7,721 nucleotides of DNA from Fusobacteriota bacterium (GTDB taxonomy: Bacteria > Fusobacteriota > Fusobacteriia > Bac17 > JAEWOZ01). The notes beneath the pieces are model-generated. The model had not been told where the DNA came from, made no database searches, and saw nothing but the letters and a program-made list of their open reading frames with translations. Numbering within the stretch: the stretch's first letter is position 1; every line of letters starts with the position of its first letter. This document shows, one piece after another, positions 1 through 6,693 of the stretch. Made by a program: the position numbers and the translations under genes. The DNA is taken from positions 1 through 7,721 of the forward strand of contig JAEWOZ010000117.1 in the NCBI GenBank assembly GCA_023399505.1, in the 5' to 3' direction.

Positions 1-190
1 CTCCTCTTTTAAGTATCAATAACTCTTTAGAAGCAAATAGGCTATTTATAGAAATTGATTCTAAAAACTTATTGTATTCTTCTTCTATAGCTCCATCAAA
101 AATTTTGACTATGGAATTTTCTTCTAAATTTTTTTTAATTTTTCTATATTCAATCCTTCTTGTATCATCACCGCATATTAAGTATATCAA
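1..190 (-). CDS. holA: DNA polymerase III delta subunit-like protein, N-terminal part
   Basis: This is a partial gene that runs off the left edge; 63 codons are visible and open. HolA is the clamp-loader subunit that binds and opens the beta sliding clamp during replication. The translation begins (M)IYLICGDDTRRIEYRKIKK, then reads KIFDGAIEEEYNKFLESI and ends SLFASKELLILKRG. That order (a Y-L-x-x-G-x-D/E strand, an F-D-G element, then S-L-F-x-x-K-x-L-L-I-L) matches the usual delta N-terminus, but the visible part is short. The start is TTG at 190-188. A GGGAG ribosome site lies at 201-197, six bases away, and an in-frame TAA lies just upstream with no ATG between. The gene is divergent from the operon on the other strand and has its own promoter. 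The family call rests on motif resemblance only. Confidence 0.6.
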   Translation of the reverse strand, partial: MIYLICGDDTRRIEYRKIKKNLEENSIVKIFDGAIEEEYNKFLESISINSLFASKELLILKRG

Positions 191-219
191 GCTTTTCTCC
201 CATTTTTATTTATAATACA

Positions 220-248
220 ATATTATCATTTGCTTATAATTGAGTCAA
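220..248 (-). promoter_or_regulatory. Sigma-70-type promoter for the leftward holA-like gene
   Basis: On the minus strand the -35 box TTGACT (248-243) and the -10 box TAATAT (225-220) are separated by exactly 17 bases. This is a near-consensus housekeeping promoter. Transcription would start near position 213, giving a leader of roughly 20 bases before the TTG start codon. The -35 box lies inside a 13-base palindrome. Confidence 0.65.
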
Positions 249-275
249 TTAATTACCTTATTGAGACAATCAATT
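238..275. repeat. Imperfect direct repeat with palindromic core, possible operator
   Basis: ATTGAGTCAATTAATT (239-254) and ATTGAGACAATCAATT (260-275) match at 14 of 16 bases. Their starts are 21 bases apart, about two helical turns, so both copies face the same side of the DNA. The first copy lies in a perfect 13-base palindrome, AATTGA-G-TCAATT (238-250). The second has a weaker ATTG-AGA-CAAT palindrome. The first copy contains the leftward -35 box and the second contains the rightward -35 box, so a protein bound here could control both promoters. No regulator gene is visible in the window, and AT-rich sequence yields such matches by chance fairly easily. Confidence 0.4.
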
Positions 276-289
276 TTATATGTTAAAAT
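261..289 (+). promoter_or_regulatory. Sigma-70-type promoter for the six-gene rightward unit
   Basis: The -35 box TTGAGA (261-266), a 17-base spacer and the -10 box TAAAAT (284-289) form a good promoter. It also has an extended -10 TG at 281-282. Transcription would start near 296, about 36 bases before the glycosyltransferase start codon. Short intergenic gaps downstream suggest this promoter could serve all genes up to the terminator at 7624-7648. I did not see a clear internal promoter, but I could not scan for one systematically. Confidence 0.65.
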
Positions 290-331
290 TATTATTAAAA
301 TTAATAATTAAAAATTAAGGATTCATATTAA

Positions 332-1393
332 ATGTTCATAGCAATCATATATATGATTTTAGCATTAAGTTCTTTTTATATTGATGAAGTAAAAGGGAAT
401 TATTCTAAAAATTTAAAAATAAATTTAAAAAATAAGACTATTTCTGTTATAGTTCCTGTTAGAAATGAAGAAAAAAGATTAGCAACAGTTCTTGAATCAT
501 TAGCATCTCAAAATTACTCTAAAGATTTTTTTGAGGTAATAATAGTTGATGACAGATCTACTGATTCTACTTACGAGATAGCTAAAAAATTTCAAGCTAA
601 TAATAGTAACTTTAAAATATTGAAAATAGAAAAAGAGCATTCTTTTCTTTCAGGGAAACAAAATGCTTTACATTCAGCAATTTTAAGTGCAAAGAGCGAA
701 ATAATATTTAATACAGATGCAGGATGTACAATGAAAAATGATTTTCTATTTGAACTTAATAAATTATTTTCTGAAGATGTAAATGTTGTACTTTGTAGAC
801 CAATTTGTATATTAAAGAATAGATCCTTTTTGGTTAAATTTCAAGGGATGACAGATAAGTTAATAGCTGATGGATTTATGATACCTGCTATGTTGAATTC
901 ACCTATAGCTGGAAGAGGCGCAGGTTTTGCATTTTTAAGAGAATGCTATTTAAGCTCAGGAGGGTATCCTAAGGTAGGGTATTCATTAATAGAAGATGAA
1001 GCTTTAATCAGACACTTTGCTAGAAACAAATTCAAGATAGTTGCAGGTAATAATCTAGTAGTAAGGAAAGAGCCTAAGGATAGTTGGCATGAGATGCTTA
1101 TTCAACATAGAAGATGGGCTAGAGGTTCCTTAGAAACATTTAATCCCTTATTTTGTGCTAACTCTTTTTACTATCTATCTAGCATATTTTTTATTTATAA
1201 GATGTTCTTTGATTTTAAAGCTTACATTCCTGTGAAGATGTTGGCTGAATATATTTTTATTAGGAATATAAATAGAAGCGATGAAAGAATTCTTTCTCTT
1301 AAAGAAGAGATATTGCTTTCATTTTTATCACCCTTTTATTATATAACTGTTTTTACATATGCATTAATTCCTACACAAATAAAATGGAAGTGA
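332..1393 (+). CDS. Family 2 glycosyltransferase, membrane-associated
   Basis: This protein of 353 residues should transfer a sugar from a nucleotide-sugar donor at the cytoplasmic membrane face; donor and acceptor cannot be read from the sequence. The GT-A fold landmarks are in order: VPVRNEE (41-47), VDDRSTD (72-78), the metal-site segment TDAGC (128-132), a catalytic-type ED pair (221-222) and QHRRW (258-262). The last is the QxxRW motif typical of processive and related GT2 enzymes. A short hydrophobic stretch lies at the N-terminus (1-17), and hydrophobic segments near 279-292 and 329-346 suggest membrane attachment. The start is the longest possible, because a TAA lies directly before the ATG; AAGGA (317-321) is a rather distant ribosome site. 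It is the first gene of the operon, four bases from the prepilin-peptidase-like gene. A role in surface polysaccharide or glycolipid synthesis is inference. Confidence 0.8.
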   Translation: MFIAIIYMILALSSFYIDEVKGNYSKNLKINLKNKTISVIVPVRNEEKRLATVLESLASQNYSKDFFEVIIVDDRSTDSTYEIAKKFQANNSNFKILKIEKEHSFLSGKQNALHSAILSAKSEIIFNTDAGCTMKNDFLFELNKLFSEDVNVVLCRPICILKNRSFLVKFQGMTDKLIADGFMIPAMLNSPIAGRGAGFAFLRECYLSSGGYPKVGYSLIEDEALIRHFARNKFKIVAGNNLVVRKEPKDSWHEMLIQHRRWARGSLETFNPLFCANSFYYLSSIFFIYKMFFDFKAYIPVKMLAEYIFIRNINRSDERILSLKEEILLSFLSPFYYITVFTYALIPTQIKWK

Positions 1394-1397
1394 TATA

Positions 1398-1790
1398 ATG
1401 ATATTAATATATCTAATATTCTTTTATATTTTATATAGAATATCAATTACTGATACAAATTATGGGAAGATACCTAATTCTCTTTTGCTTCTTTTGCTCC
1501 TATTTGAAGTAATGTTTCTGAAGGCAAATCTCATATCAGGTTTTTACTATTCGTTTTCATTTTTTTTAATTTATCTTTTGGGTAATCTTTTTAAAAAAAA
1601 TATTATCGGGGCAGGAGACATAAAAATGATCTTTACAGTTGGATCTATTTTAGATAGGGATATAGTAACTTTTTACTATTTTATATTTCTTGTTACGCTT
1701 TTTGCTCTCTTTTATTCAAGAGGTAAAAAAAGAATTCCTTTAGCTCCTTCTATTTCTTTAGCAACATTATTTTTACATTTCAGGAGATAA
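1398..1790 (+). CDS. Short A24-type prepilin peptidase-like membrane protease
   Basis: This is a hydrophobic protein of 130 residues with several predicted membrane segments. Prepilin peptidases of family A24 are aspartate proteases that cleave the leader of type IV pilin-like proteins at the inner membrane. Two aspartate motifs are visible: D19 in ITDTNYGKIPN, which matches the D-x5-IPN pattern, and D74 in GAGDIKM, the GxGDxK motif. A conserved-looking IPLAPS follows near 113-118. The protein lacks the cytoplasmic cysteine-rich methyltransferase domain of PilD, so it resembles short CpaA/TadV-type members. The ribosome site GGAAG (1386-1390) lies in the end of the glycosyltransferase gene. 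The stop codon is one base from the next start. No pilin or secretion genes lie in the window, so its substrate is unknown. Runs of eight T (1560-1567) and eight A (1593-1600) interrupt neither motif. Confidence 0.75.
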   Translation: MILIYLIFFYILYRISITDTNYGKIPNSLLLLLLLFEVMFLKANLISGFYYSFSFFLIYLLGNLFKKNIIGAGDIKMIFTVGSILDRDIVTFYYFIFLVTLFALFYSRGKKRIPLAPSISLATLFLHFRR

Positions 1791-1791
1791 G

Positions 1792-2868
1792 ATGTTTATT
1801 TTAATATATTTTATATTCTCTATCAACTTGTTCTCAATTCCAATAAGTCAAAAAATTATGATGGATGCTTCAGGCACTGTAATTTTAGGAAAAGGTAACA
1901 GAAGTTCCGAAATAGGCTCAATATCAAAATAGATGTTAGCTTTTATTACTTTAAACAAAATTGAAAATAAAGTAATAGGCCTAGAAGATAAAATTGTAGT
2001 TTTAAAAACGAGAATAGAATCTTTAAATAAACTTCTTAAGTTAAGGAATAAGGGGGAGTTTACAGTAAAAGAGCTTTTAACAGCCTTAATTCTCTTTGCT
2101 GATAATGGTGCTGCACTTGAGCTGAAGAGCTATATTGAAACAGAGGAAGATTTTATTAATGTAATGAATAACATAGCCCAGAGAGAAGGACTATACGATA
2201 CTTTTTTTAATTCAGTTACAGGATATGGTAATAATAGCTCTAATTCCTCTACAGCTTATGATATAGCCAAATTAACAACTTCTTTAATAAATAACCCCAT
2301 ATACCTTGAGATATTAAGAAAAGCTAAAAAGATAAAATCAACAAGGAATGAAATATTTATGCTAAGGGATGACATTATAAAAGGTGAAATTTATCCTTTA
2401 GCCTCCTCTTACGTTGAAAAAAAGGGATATAGTTTAGTAGCATACGGAGAAGTTAACGAAATAAAACTTGTATTTGTAATTTTAAATTCTGATTTTGCTG
2501 TAAATAGAGATAAAGAAATTCAACTAATGATAAACTATGCAGCTAATCATTTAGAAGGTGTTATGATAGGAAGAAAAGGAGATATAGTGTTAGAAATTCC
2601 TTTATTAAATAACGGAAAAAAGTTAAAAGTTCTTCTAGGGAAAGATCTGATAGTTACTTTACCTCTTGAAAATACAGAACCTTCTAAAATAGTTAAAATA
2701 TATAATTCTATTAACGCACCAATTTTTAAAGGTACAAAGGTTGGAGAGATAGAAGTAAGAAAAAATGGAAAAAGAATAGGCTTAGCTGATTTAGTAGCTG
2801 CAGAAGATGTTATCAAAGATAAGATAATTAAAAGAATTATCTCTTTCTTAACATTTGGTCTTTTCTAG
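1792..2868 (+). pseudogene. D-alanyl-D-alanine carboxypeptidase (DacA/PBP5-like), interrupted by in-frame TAG
   Basis: The family trims the terminal D-Ala from peptidoglycan stem peptides outside the inner membrane. ATG 1792, with AGGAG at 1782-1786, opens 46 codons: a hydrophobic signal-like N-terminus (about 1-16), then a beta-lactamase-fold start ending in SISK (S43, K46), the SxxK motif. TAG at 1930-1932 follows the lysine directly. The frame then reopens at ATG 1933 for 311 codons. These contain TVKELLTALIL, the ADN segment in place of SxN, STAYD, GYSLVA, a PBP5 C-terminal-type domain (about fragment residues 210-295, with NAPIFKGTKVG) and an amphipathic C-terminal helix like the PBP5 membrane anchor. 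The KTG position aligns with ASS. The gene thus has a nonsense codon and two degenerate catalytic motifs, but no frameshift. The downstream piece alone lacks a signal peptide and the catalytic serine, so it should not be an active exported enzyme. It sits between the peptidase-like gene and ftsI, 11 bases from the latter. Confidence 0.75.
1918..1935 (+). other. Active-site SISK codons followed by TAG and ATG
   Basis: The codons TCA ATA TCA AAA encode S-I-S-K, then TAG (1930-1932) and ATG (1933-1935) abut. In functional relatives the residue after the lysine is usually Met or Leu, so a single TTG-to-TAG change would explain the stop. No Shine-Dalgarno sequence lies just before the ATG. Any translation of the second part would have to come from ribosomes that terminate and restart at TAGATG. 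Confidence 0.7.
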
Positions 2869-2879
2869 TAGGAGTTGAA

Positions 2880-4550
2880 ATGGCAAAAGAGCGTTTAAAA
2901 CATATAATTATTTTTCTTTACGTAAGCTTTTTTTTAATATTTATTAATCTAATAAGAATTCAAATTATATCTCATTCATATTGGAATCATTTAGCTAATA
3001 GACAAAGCCATCTTTTATCAAGAGAAAGTGGTATAAGAGGGGAAATAAAAACTTCAGATGGGCTAGTTCTTGCTTACAATCTCTCTTGCTATAATATTGA
3101 GATAAATTCAACTTTAGTTAAAGATAGTAAATCTTTTATTAAATTTTTATCAAACCATTTAAAATTTGATAAAAAGAAAATTTCTAATTTACTTGAAGCT
3201 AAAAAGTATTTTGAACTAAATTTACAGATAGATGAAAATAAGAAAGATGAAATAGAAAAAAATGAAGATTTTAAAAAATTCAGTAGAGCTCTTTATTTTA
3301 GAGTAGTAAGCAAAAGGCTATACAATTCAGAAGACTATAAGCATTTAGTTGGTTTCGTACACGATAATAAAGGCGCACATGGAATAGAAAAAACTTACGA
3401 AGATTATCTTGCAGGTAGTTCAAGAATATTAAAAAGGCAAGTTTCAGCTACAGAATTTTACGAAGTAGATGTTGATCTTTCAAAACCTGTTATTGATGGT
3501 TCTAATATAGTTTTAACAATTGATAGTATTTTACAACATATACTAAGTGAAGAGTTACAAAAAGGATTAATAAAAAATCAAGCTCTTTCAGCAACAGGTA
3601 TAATATTAAATCCTAAAAATGGAAAAATTTTAGCATTATCTTCACTACCTTTTTTATCTAATAAGTACTTAAGGAATAGAGCAATAGCTGATATTTATGA
3701 ACCTGGTTCTGTTATAAAACCTCTAATTGTAGGAATAGCATTAGAGACTAAATCCATTGATAAAAACTATACATGCTATACAAATGGTTCTACTATTCTA
3801 TATGGCAACATTATAAGAGACGAACCTGGATGCAAAAGAGGTAATTTAACTTTAGAAGAGGCAATTGGTTATTCTACTAACGTTGGAATGGTTAGTATCG
3901 TACAACAAATTGACTCTCATATGCTTTATGAGAGTTTAAAAAATTTCGGGTTTGGTTCTAAAACTAATATATCTTTATATGGTGAATCAAAAGGGATATT
4001 TTCAGATTTAAAAAAGTGGAATGCTGTTACAAAATCATATATGTCTTTTGGCTATAATATAGCATGTACTCCTTTGCAAGTTGTAATGGCATTCGCGTCT
4101 TTAGTTAACGGAGGGTATTTATATAAACCTCAAATTGTAGAGAGAATAGAATCTAAAGATGGTAAAAATAAAATTTTAGAAAAAGAGCTAGTGAGAAAAG
4201 TAATCTCAAAAGAGACTTCTGATTTTATAAAAAAAACACTTACTGCCTCTTACGAAAAAGGTACAGCAAGTGTTTATGCAAAAGTTAAAGGATACTCAAT
4301 AGGTTGTAAAACAGGAACTACTAAAAAGATTAAAGAGGGTTCATATTCAAAAACATATGTTGCTACTTTTACTGCAGTTTATCCAGCTGAAGACCCTGAA
4401 TACTTAATATTTATAAAAGTAGATGAACCAGGGGGAAAAAATATTTATGGTTCTAATGTAGCAGCACCTATATTTAGAAAAGTTTTTAAAAAATTAGCTA
4501 AATATAAAAATATTTTGCCTAGTTATGAAAAACCTATAGAATTAAATTAA
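2880..4550 (+). CDS. ftsI: Class B penicillin-binding protein (FtsI-like peptidoglycan transpeptidase)
   Basis: This protein of 556 residues is anchored by one N-terminal membrane helix (about 8-28) with the rest outside the membrane. It cross-links peptidoglycan stem peptides, in septal synthesis if it is the true FtsI. After the helix comes a class B dimerisation region beginning GIRGEI (51-56), then GAHGIEKTYEDYLAG (165-179), then the transpeptidase domain. That domain has all three motifs intact: S277-V-I-K280 in YEPGSVIKP, S332-T-N334, and K477-T-G479 followed by T. The usual RGxIxDRNG near the N-terminus is altered to RGEIKTSDG. There is no PASTA domain. AGGAG (2870-2874) is five bases before the ATG. 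The stop overlaps an alternative upstream priA ATG by one base. FtsI rather than the elongation paralogue PBP2 is favoured by YEPGS and overall size; no SEDS partner lies in the window to confirm it. Confidence 0.82.
   Translation: MAKERLKHIIIFLYVSFFLIFINLIRIQIISHSYWNHLANRQSHLLSRESGIRGEIKTSDGLVLAYNLSCYNIEINSTLVKDSKSFIKFLSNHLKFDKKKISNLLEAKKYFELNLQIDENKKDEIEKNEDFKKFSRALYFRVVSKRLYNSEDYKHLVGFVHDNKGAHGIEKTYEDYLAGSSRILKRQVSATEFYEVDVDLSKPVIDGSNIVLTIDSILQHILSEELQKGLIKNQALSATGIILNPKNGKILALSSLPFLSNKYLRNRAIADIYEPGSVIKPLIVGIALETKSIDKNYTCYTNGSTILYGNIIRDEPGCKRGNLTLEEAIGYSTNVGMVSIVQQIDSHMLYESLKNFGFGSKTNISLYGESKGIFSDLKKWNAVTKSYMSFGYNIACTPLQVVMAFASLVNGGYLYKPQIVERIESKDGKNKILEKELVRKVISKETSDFIKKTLTASYEKGTASVYAKVKGYSIGCKTGTTKKIKEGSYSKTYVATFTAVYPAEDPEYLIFIKVDEPGGKNIYGSNVAAPIFRKVFKKLAKYKNILPSYEKPIELN
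3913..3935 (+). repeat. Perfect 9-bp inverted repeat inside ftsI
   Basis: ACTCTCATA (3913-3921) and TATGAGAGT (3927-3935) are exact reverse complements around the loop TGCTT, and a G-U pair could extend the stem. It encodes the residues around DSHMLYES in the transpeptidase domain. It is followed by TTTAAAAAA rather than a clean U-tract, so it is not a good terminator. It may be chance or a local RNA structure. Confidence 0.35.
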
Positions 4551-4552
4551 TG

Positions 4553-4560
4553 AAGGAGGA
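4553..4560 (+). promoter_or_regulatory. Strong ribosome binding site that sets the priA start
   Basis: AAGGAGGA is a near-perfect match to the anti-Shine-Dalgarno sequence and lies four to five bases before the ATG at 4565. An in-frame ATG at 4550 would place this site inside the coding region as codons for K-E-E. The 4565 start is therefore preferred. Confidence 0.75.
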
Positions 4561-4564
4561 AACT

Positions 4565-6685
4565 ATGAAATACTACTCTGTCTATGTTAAAGGAATGAAA
4601 AATCTCTTCACTTATAAGAGTTCAGAAGAATTAAAAGCTGGTGAATGGATCTTAGTTTCCTTTAGAAATAAAGATTCTTTAGGATTAGTTATTAAAGAGG
4701 AGATAGGGCAAAAATATGAATTTAATGTCCTAGAAATAAAATCTAAGCTTAATTTTCTTAATATCAGTAAAGAGTTACTAGAATTAATGTTATGGATAAG
4801 TGACTATTATTTATGTGATTTTAATGACACTTTAACACTTCTTTTTCCTAACACTTTAAGTTTAGACTCTAAAGAGAGAATTGTATTAGGTGATTTCGAA
4901 CCTAAAAATGAAGAAGAAGAAATTTTAAAAAAGTACATGTCGAGAAAAGTAAGTGTAACTTTAAACACTTTAAAAAAGAATTTTAACCCTTTATTAATAA
5001 ATAAACTTTTAGATAAAAAATCTCTTCTTACTACGAGAATAATAAGCTCAAAGGAGCTTCTCTCAAACACAGTTTCATTAAAAAAATATGAAAATGAAAA
5101 AGAGGTTAATCTTACAGAAAAACAGAAAGAAATTAAAGAAGAGATAATAAGAAGTCAGGAAAAATTTCATCTAATAAATGGAGTAACAGGCTCTGGTAAA
5201 ACAGAAATATATATATCTTTAATAAAAGATGCTTTATCTAATGATCAAGGAGCTATTTTTCTATTACCTGAAATCTCACTTACAACACAATTTATTAGAA
5301 GATTCAAAGAAGAATTTAAAGATCATATATCTATTCTTCATAGTAAGCAAAAACCTAAAGAAAAAGAGGAAGAGTGGCTTTCAATTTATAAAGGTGAGAA
5401 GAAAGTTGTATTAGGGGTTAGATCTGCTATATTTGCACCTATTAAAAACTTAAAGTATATAATAATAGATGAAGAACACGAAACCTCTTATAAACAGGAA
5501 AATAGTCCTAGATACGACACAAAGCAGGTAGCAACTAAAAGAACTTTATTAGAAAATGCTAAACTGATTTTAGGATCAGCAACTCCAAGCATAGAAAGCA
5601 GCTATTATGCAGAAACCAAGGTTTTTAAAGCTTATTATCTAGAAAATAGATTTATGGACTATCCTATGCCGAATATCACTATTTTGGATATGCGTGCTGA
5701 ACCTAAAAAAATATTAAGCAATGAGCTAATAAAAGCTGTCAATAAGAGATTAGAAAAAAAGGAACAAATTTTAATTATTACAAGGAGAAAGGGTTTTGCT
5801 TCATCTGTTCAATGTCTAGAATGTGGATTAGTAGAGAAGTGTAAAAGATGCTCAATATCTTTAACTTACTATAGATTTGGCAATAGCTTGAAATGTAACT
5901 ATTGCGATTATGAAAGATCCTTTGTTAAAAAATGTAGCAATTGTGGGTCATTCAGCTTAAGACTATTAGGACAAGGTACAGAAAAAGTCTTTGAAAAAAT
6001 TAATGAACATTTTCCTAATTCTAGGATAGTAAGAGTAGATTCGGAAGTTGCTAAAAACAGAGAAAATTATGAAAAGATTTATGAAGATTTCTTAAATAAC
6101 AAATATGACATAATGGTAGGAACAAAATTAATAGCTAAAGGTTTCCATTTTCCAAATGTTACCTTAGTAGGAGTAATTGATATGGACTCACTATTATATT
6201 TTCCTGATTTTAGAGCTTCTGAAAGAACGTTTCAACTTTTAGTACAAGCATCTGGAAGATCTGGAAGATCAGAAAAAAGTGGAGAAGTAATTATTCAAAG
6301 CTATCTACCAGATCATTATGTTATTCAGCACTCTAAAAGAGGTAACTACTTCTCTTTTTACGAAGAGGAACTTTTAAATAGGAAGGATTTATCATATCCT
6401 CCTTATTGTAAGCTAATTAATATTATTGTATCTTCTACAGATGAAGAAAAGGCCTCTCAGGAAGCTACAAAAATTTCTAATATATTAAAAAGATTTTCTA
6501 ATATATATGGTCCCTTAAAAGCACCTATATATATTATAAATAAAAGATTTAGATACCATATATTTATTAAGAGCAAAAGAGAAGACATATCCAAAATAAA
6601 AGATTTAATAAAAAAAATTATATTACCTTTAAAAAAAGGAAAAATAAGGGTTGTGGTTGATATAGAACCCATCAATTTATTATAG
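4565..6685 (+). CDS. priA: Primosomal protein N' (PriA), replication restart helicase
   Basis: PriA recognises stalled or repaired forks and reloads the replicative helicase. The product has 706 residues from the chosen ATG, close to the usual length. In order it shows an N-terminal DNA-binding region (MKYYSVYVKG, then LISDYY-type sequence near 78-84), Walker A GVTGSGKTE (206-214), the DEEH box (302-305) and GSATPS (337-342). A zinc-binding insert follows with eight cysteines, C417, C420, C426, C429, C444, C447, C457 and C460. Next come LLGQGTEKV (467-475), helicase motif V around GTKLIAKGFHFP (519-530), motif VI QASGRSGR (561-568) and YPPY (611-614) of the C-terminal domain. Nothing essential appears missing. 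The first-choice upstream ATG at 4550 is rejected because of the ribosome site. The TAG stop overlaps the fmt ribosome site, and the neighbours are ftsI 14 bases upstream and fmt 8 bases downstream. Confidence 0.95.
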   Translation: MKYYSVYVKGMKNLFTYKSSEELKAGEWILVSFRNKDSLGLVIKEEIGQKYEFNVLEIKSKLNFLNISKELLELMLWISDYYLCDFNDTLTLLFPNTLSLDSKERIVLGDFEPKNEEEEILKKYMSRKVSVTLNTLKKNFNPLLINKLLDKKSLLTTRIISSKELLSNTVSLKKYENEKEVNLTEKQKEIKEEIIRSQEKFHLINGVTGSGKTEIYISLIKDALSNDQGAIFLLPEISLTTQFIRRFKEEFKDHISILHSKQKPKEKEEEWLSIYKGEKKVVLGVRSAIFAPIKNLKYIIIDEEHETSYKQENSPRYDTKQVATKRTLLENAKLILGSATPSIESSYYAETKVFKAYYLENRFMDYPMPNITILDMRAEPKKILSNELIKAVNKRLEKKEQILIITRRKGFASSVQCLECGLVEKCKRCSISLTYYRFGNSLKCNYCDYERSFVKKCSNCGSFSLRLLGQGTEKVFEKINEHFPNSRIVRVDSEVAKNRENYEKIYEDFLNNKYDIMVGTKLIAKGFHFPNVTLVGVIDMDSLLYFPDFRASERTFQLLVQASGRSGRSEKSGEVIIQSYLPDHYVIQHSKRGNYFSFYEEELLNRKDLSYPPYCKLINIIVSSTDEEKASQEATKISNILKRFSNIYGPLKAPIYIINKRFRYHIFIKSKREDISKIKDLIKKIILPLKKGKIRVVVDIEPINLL

Positions 6686-6693
6686 GAGAGAAA

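Noticed and set aside
191..331. Possible riboswitch or small RNA in the divergent region
   Set aside because: Both predicted leaders are too short (about 20 and 36 bases) for a known riboswitch, and the sequence is accounted for by two promoters and the repeat.
713..727. Glycosyltransferase DxD motif apparently broken (DAG)
   Set aside because: TDAGC is a familiar variant in GT2 enzymes, and the ED and QxxRW motifs are intact, so inactivity is not supported.
1560..1600. T8 and A8 runs in the peptidase gene as phase-variation switches
   Set aside because: Runs of this length are common in DNA this AT-rich, encode Phe and Lys normally, and also occur in ftsI (2928-2935) and in the holA-like gene (129-136).
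1930..1932. TAG as a reassigned sense codon or a pyrrolysine codon
   Set aside because: TAG ends priA and the carboxypeptidase-like gene itself at sensible places, no other gene here has an internal TAG, and no pyrrolysine machinery or plausible reason for pyrrolysine at this position is visible.
2547..2816. Minus-strand open frame of 89 codons
   Set aside because: It lies wholly opposite the well-supported carboxypeptidase-like frame and shows no recognisable domain or ribosome site; the same holds for the minus-strand frames at 4807-5070, 6457-6675 and 7416-7619.
4550..4564. Upstream ATG start for priA overlapping the ftsI stop
   Set aside because: It would translate the AAGGAGGA ribosome site as coding sequence, and the ATG at 4565 has ideal spacing and a more typical PriA N-terminus.
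5229..5414. Plus-strand open frame of 61 codons inside priA
   Set aside because: It overlaps the PriA helicase core in another frame and has no independent support.
6250..6272. Short tandem repeat ATCTGGAAG in priA
   Set aside because: It encodes the SGRSGR part of helicase motif VI and is explained by the protein sequence.
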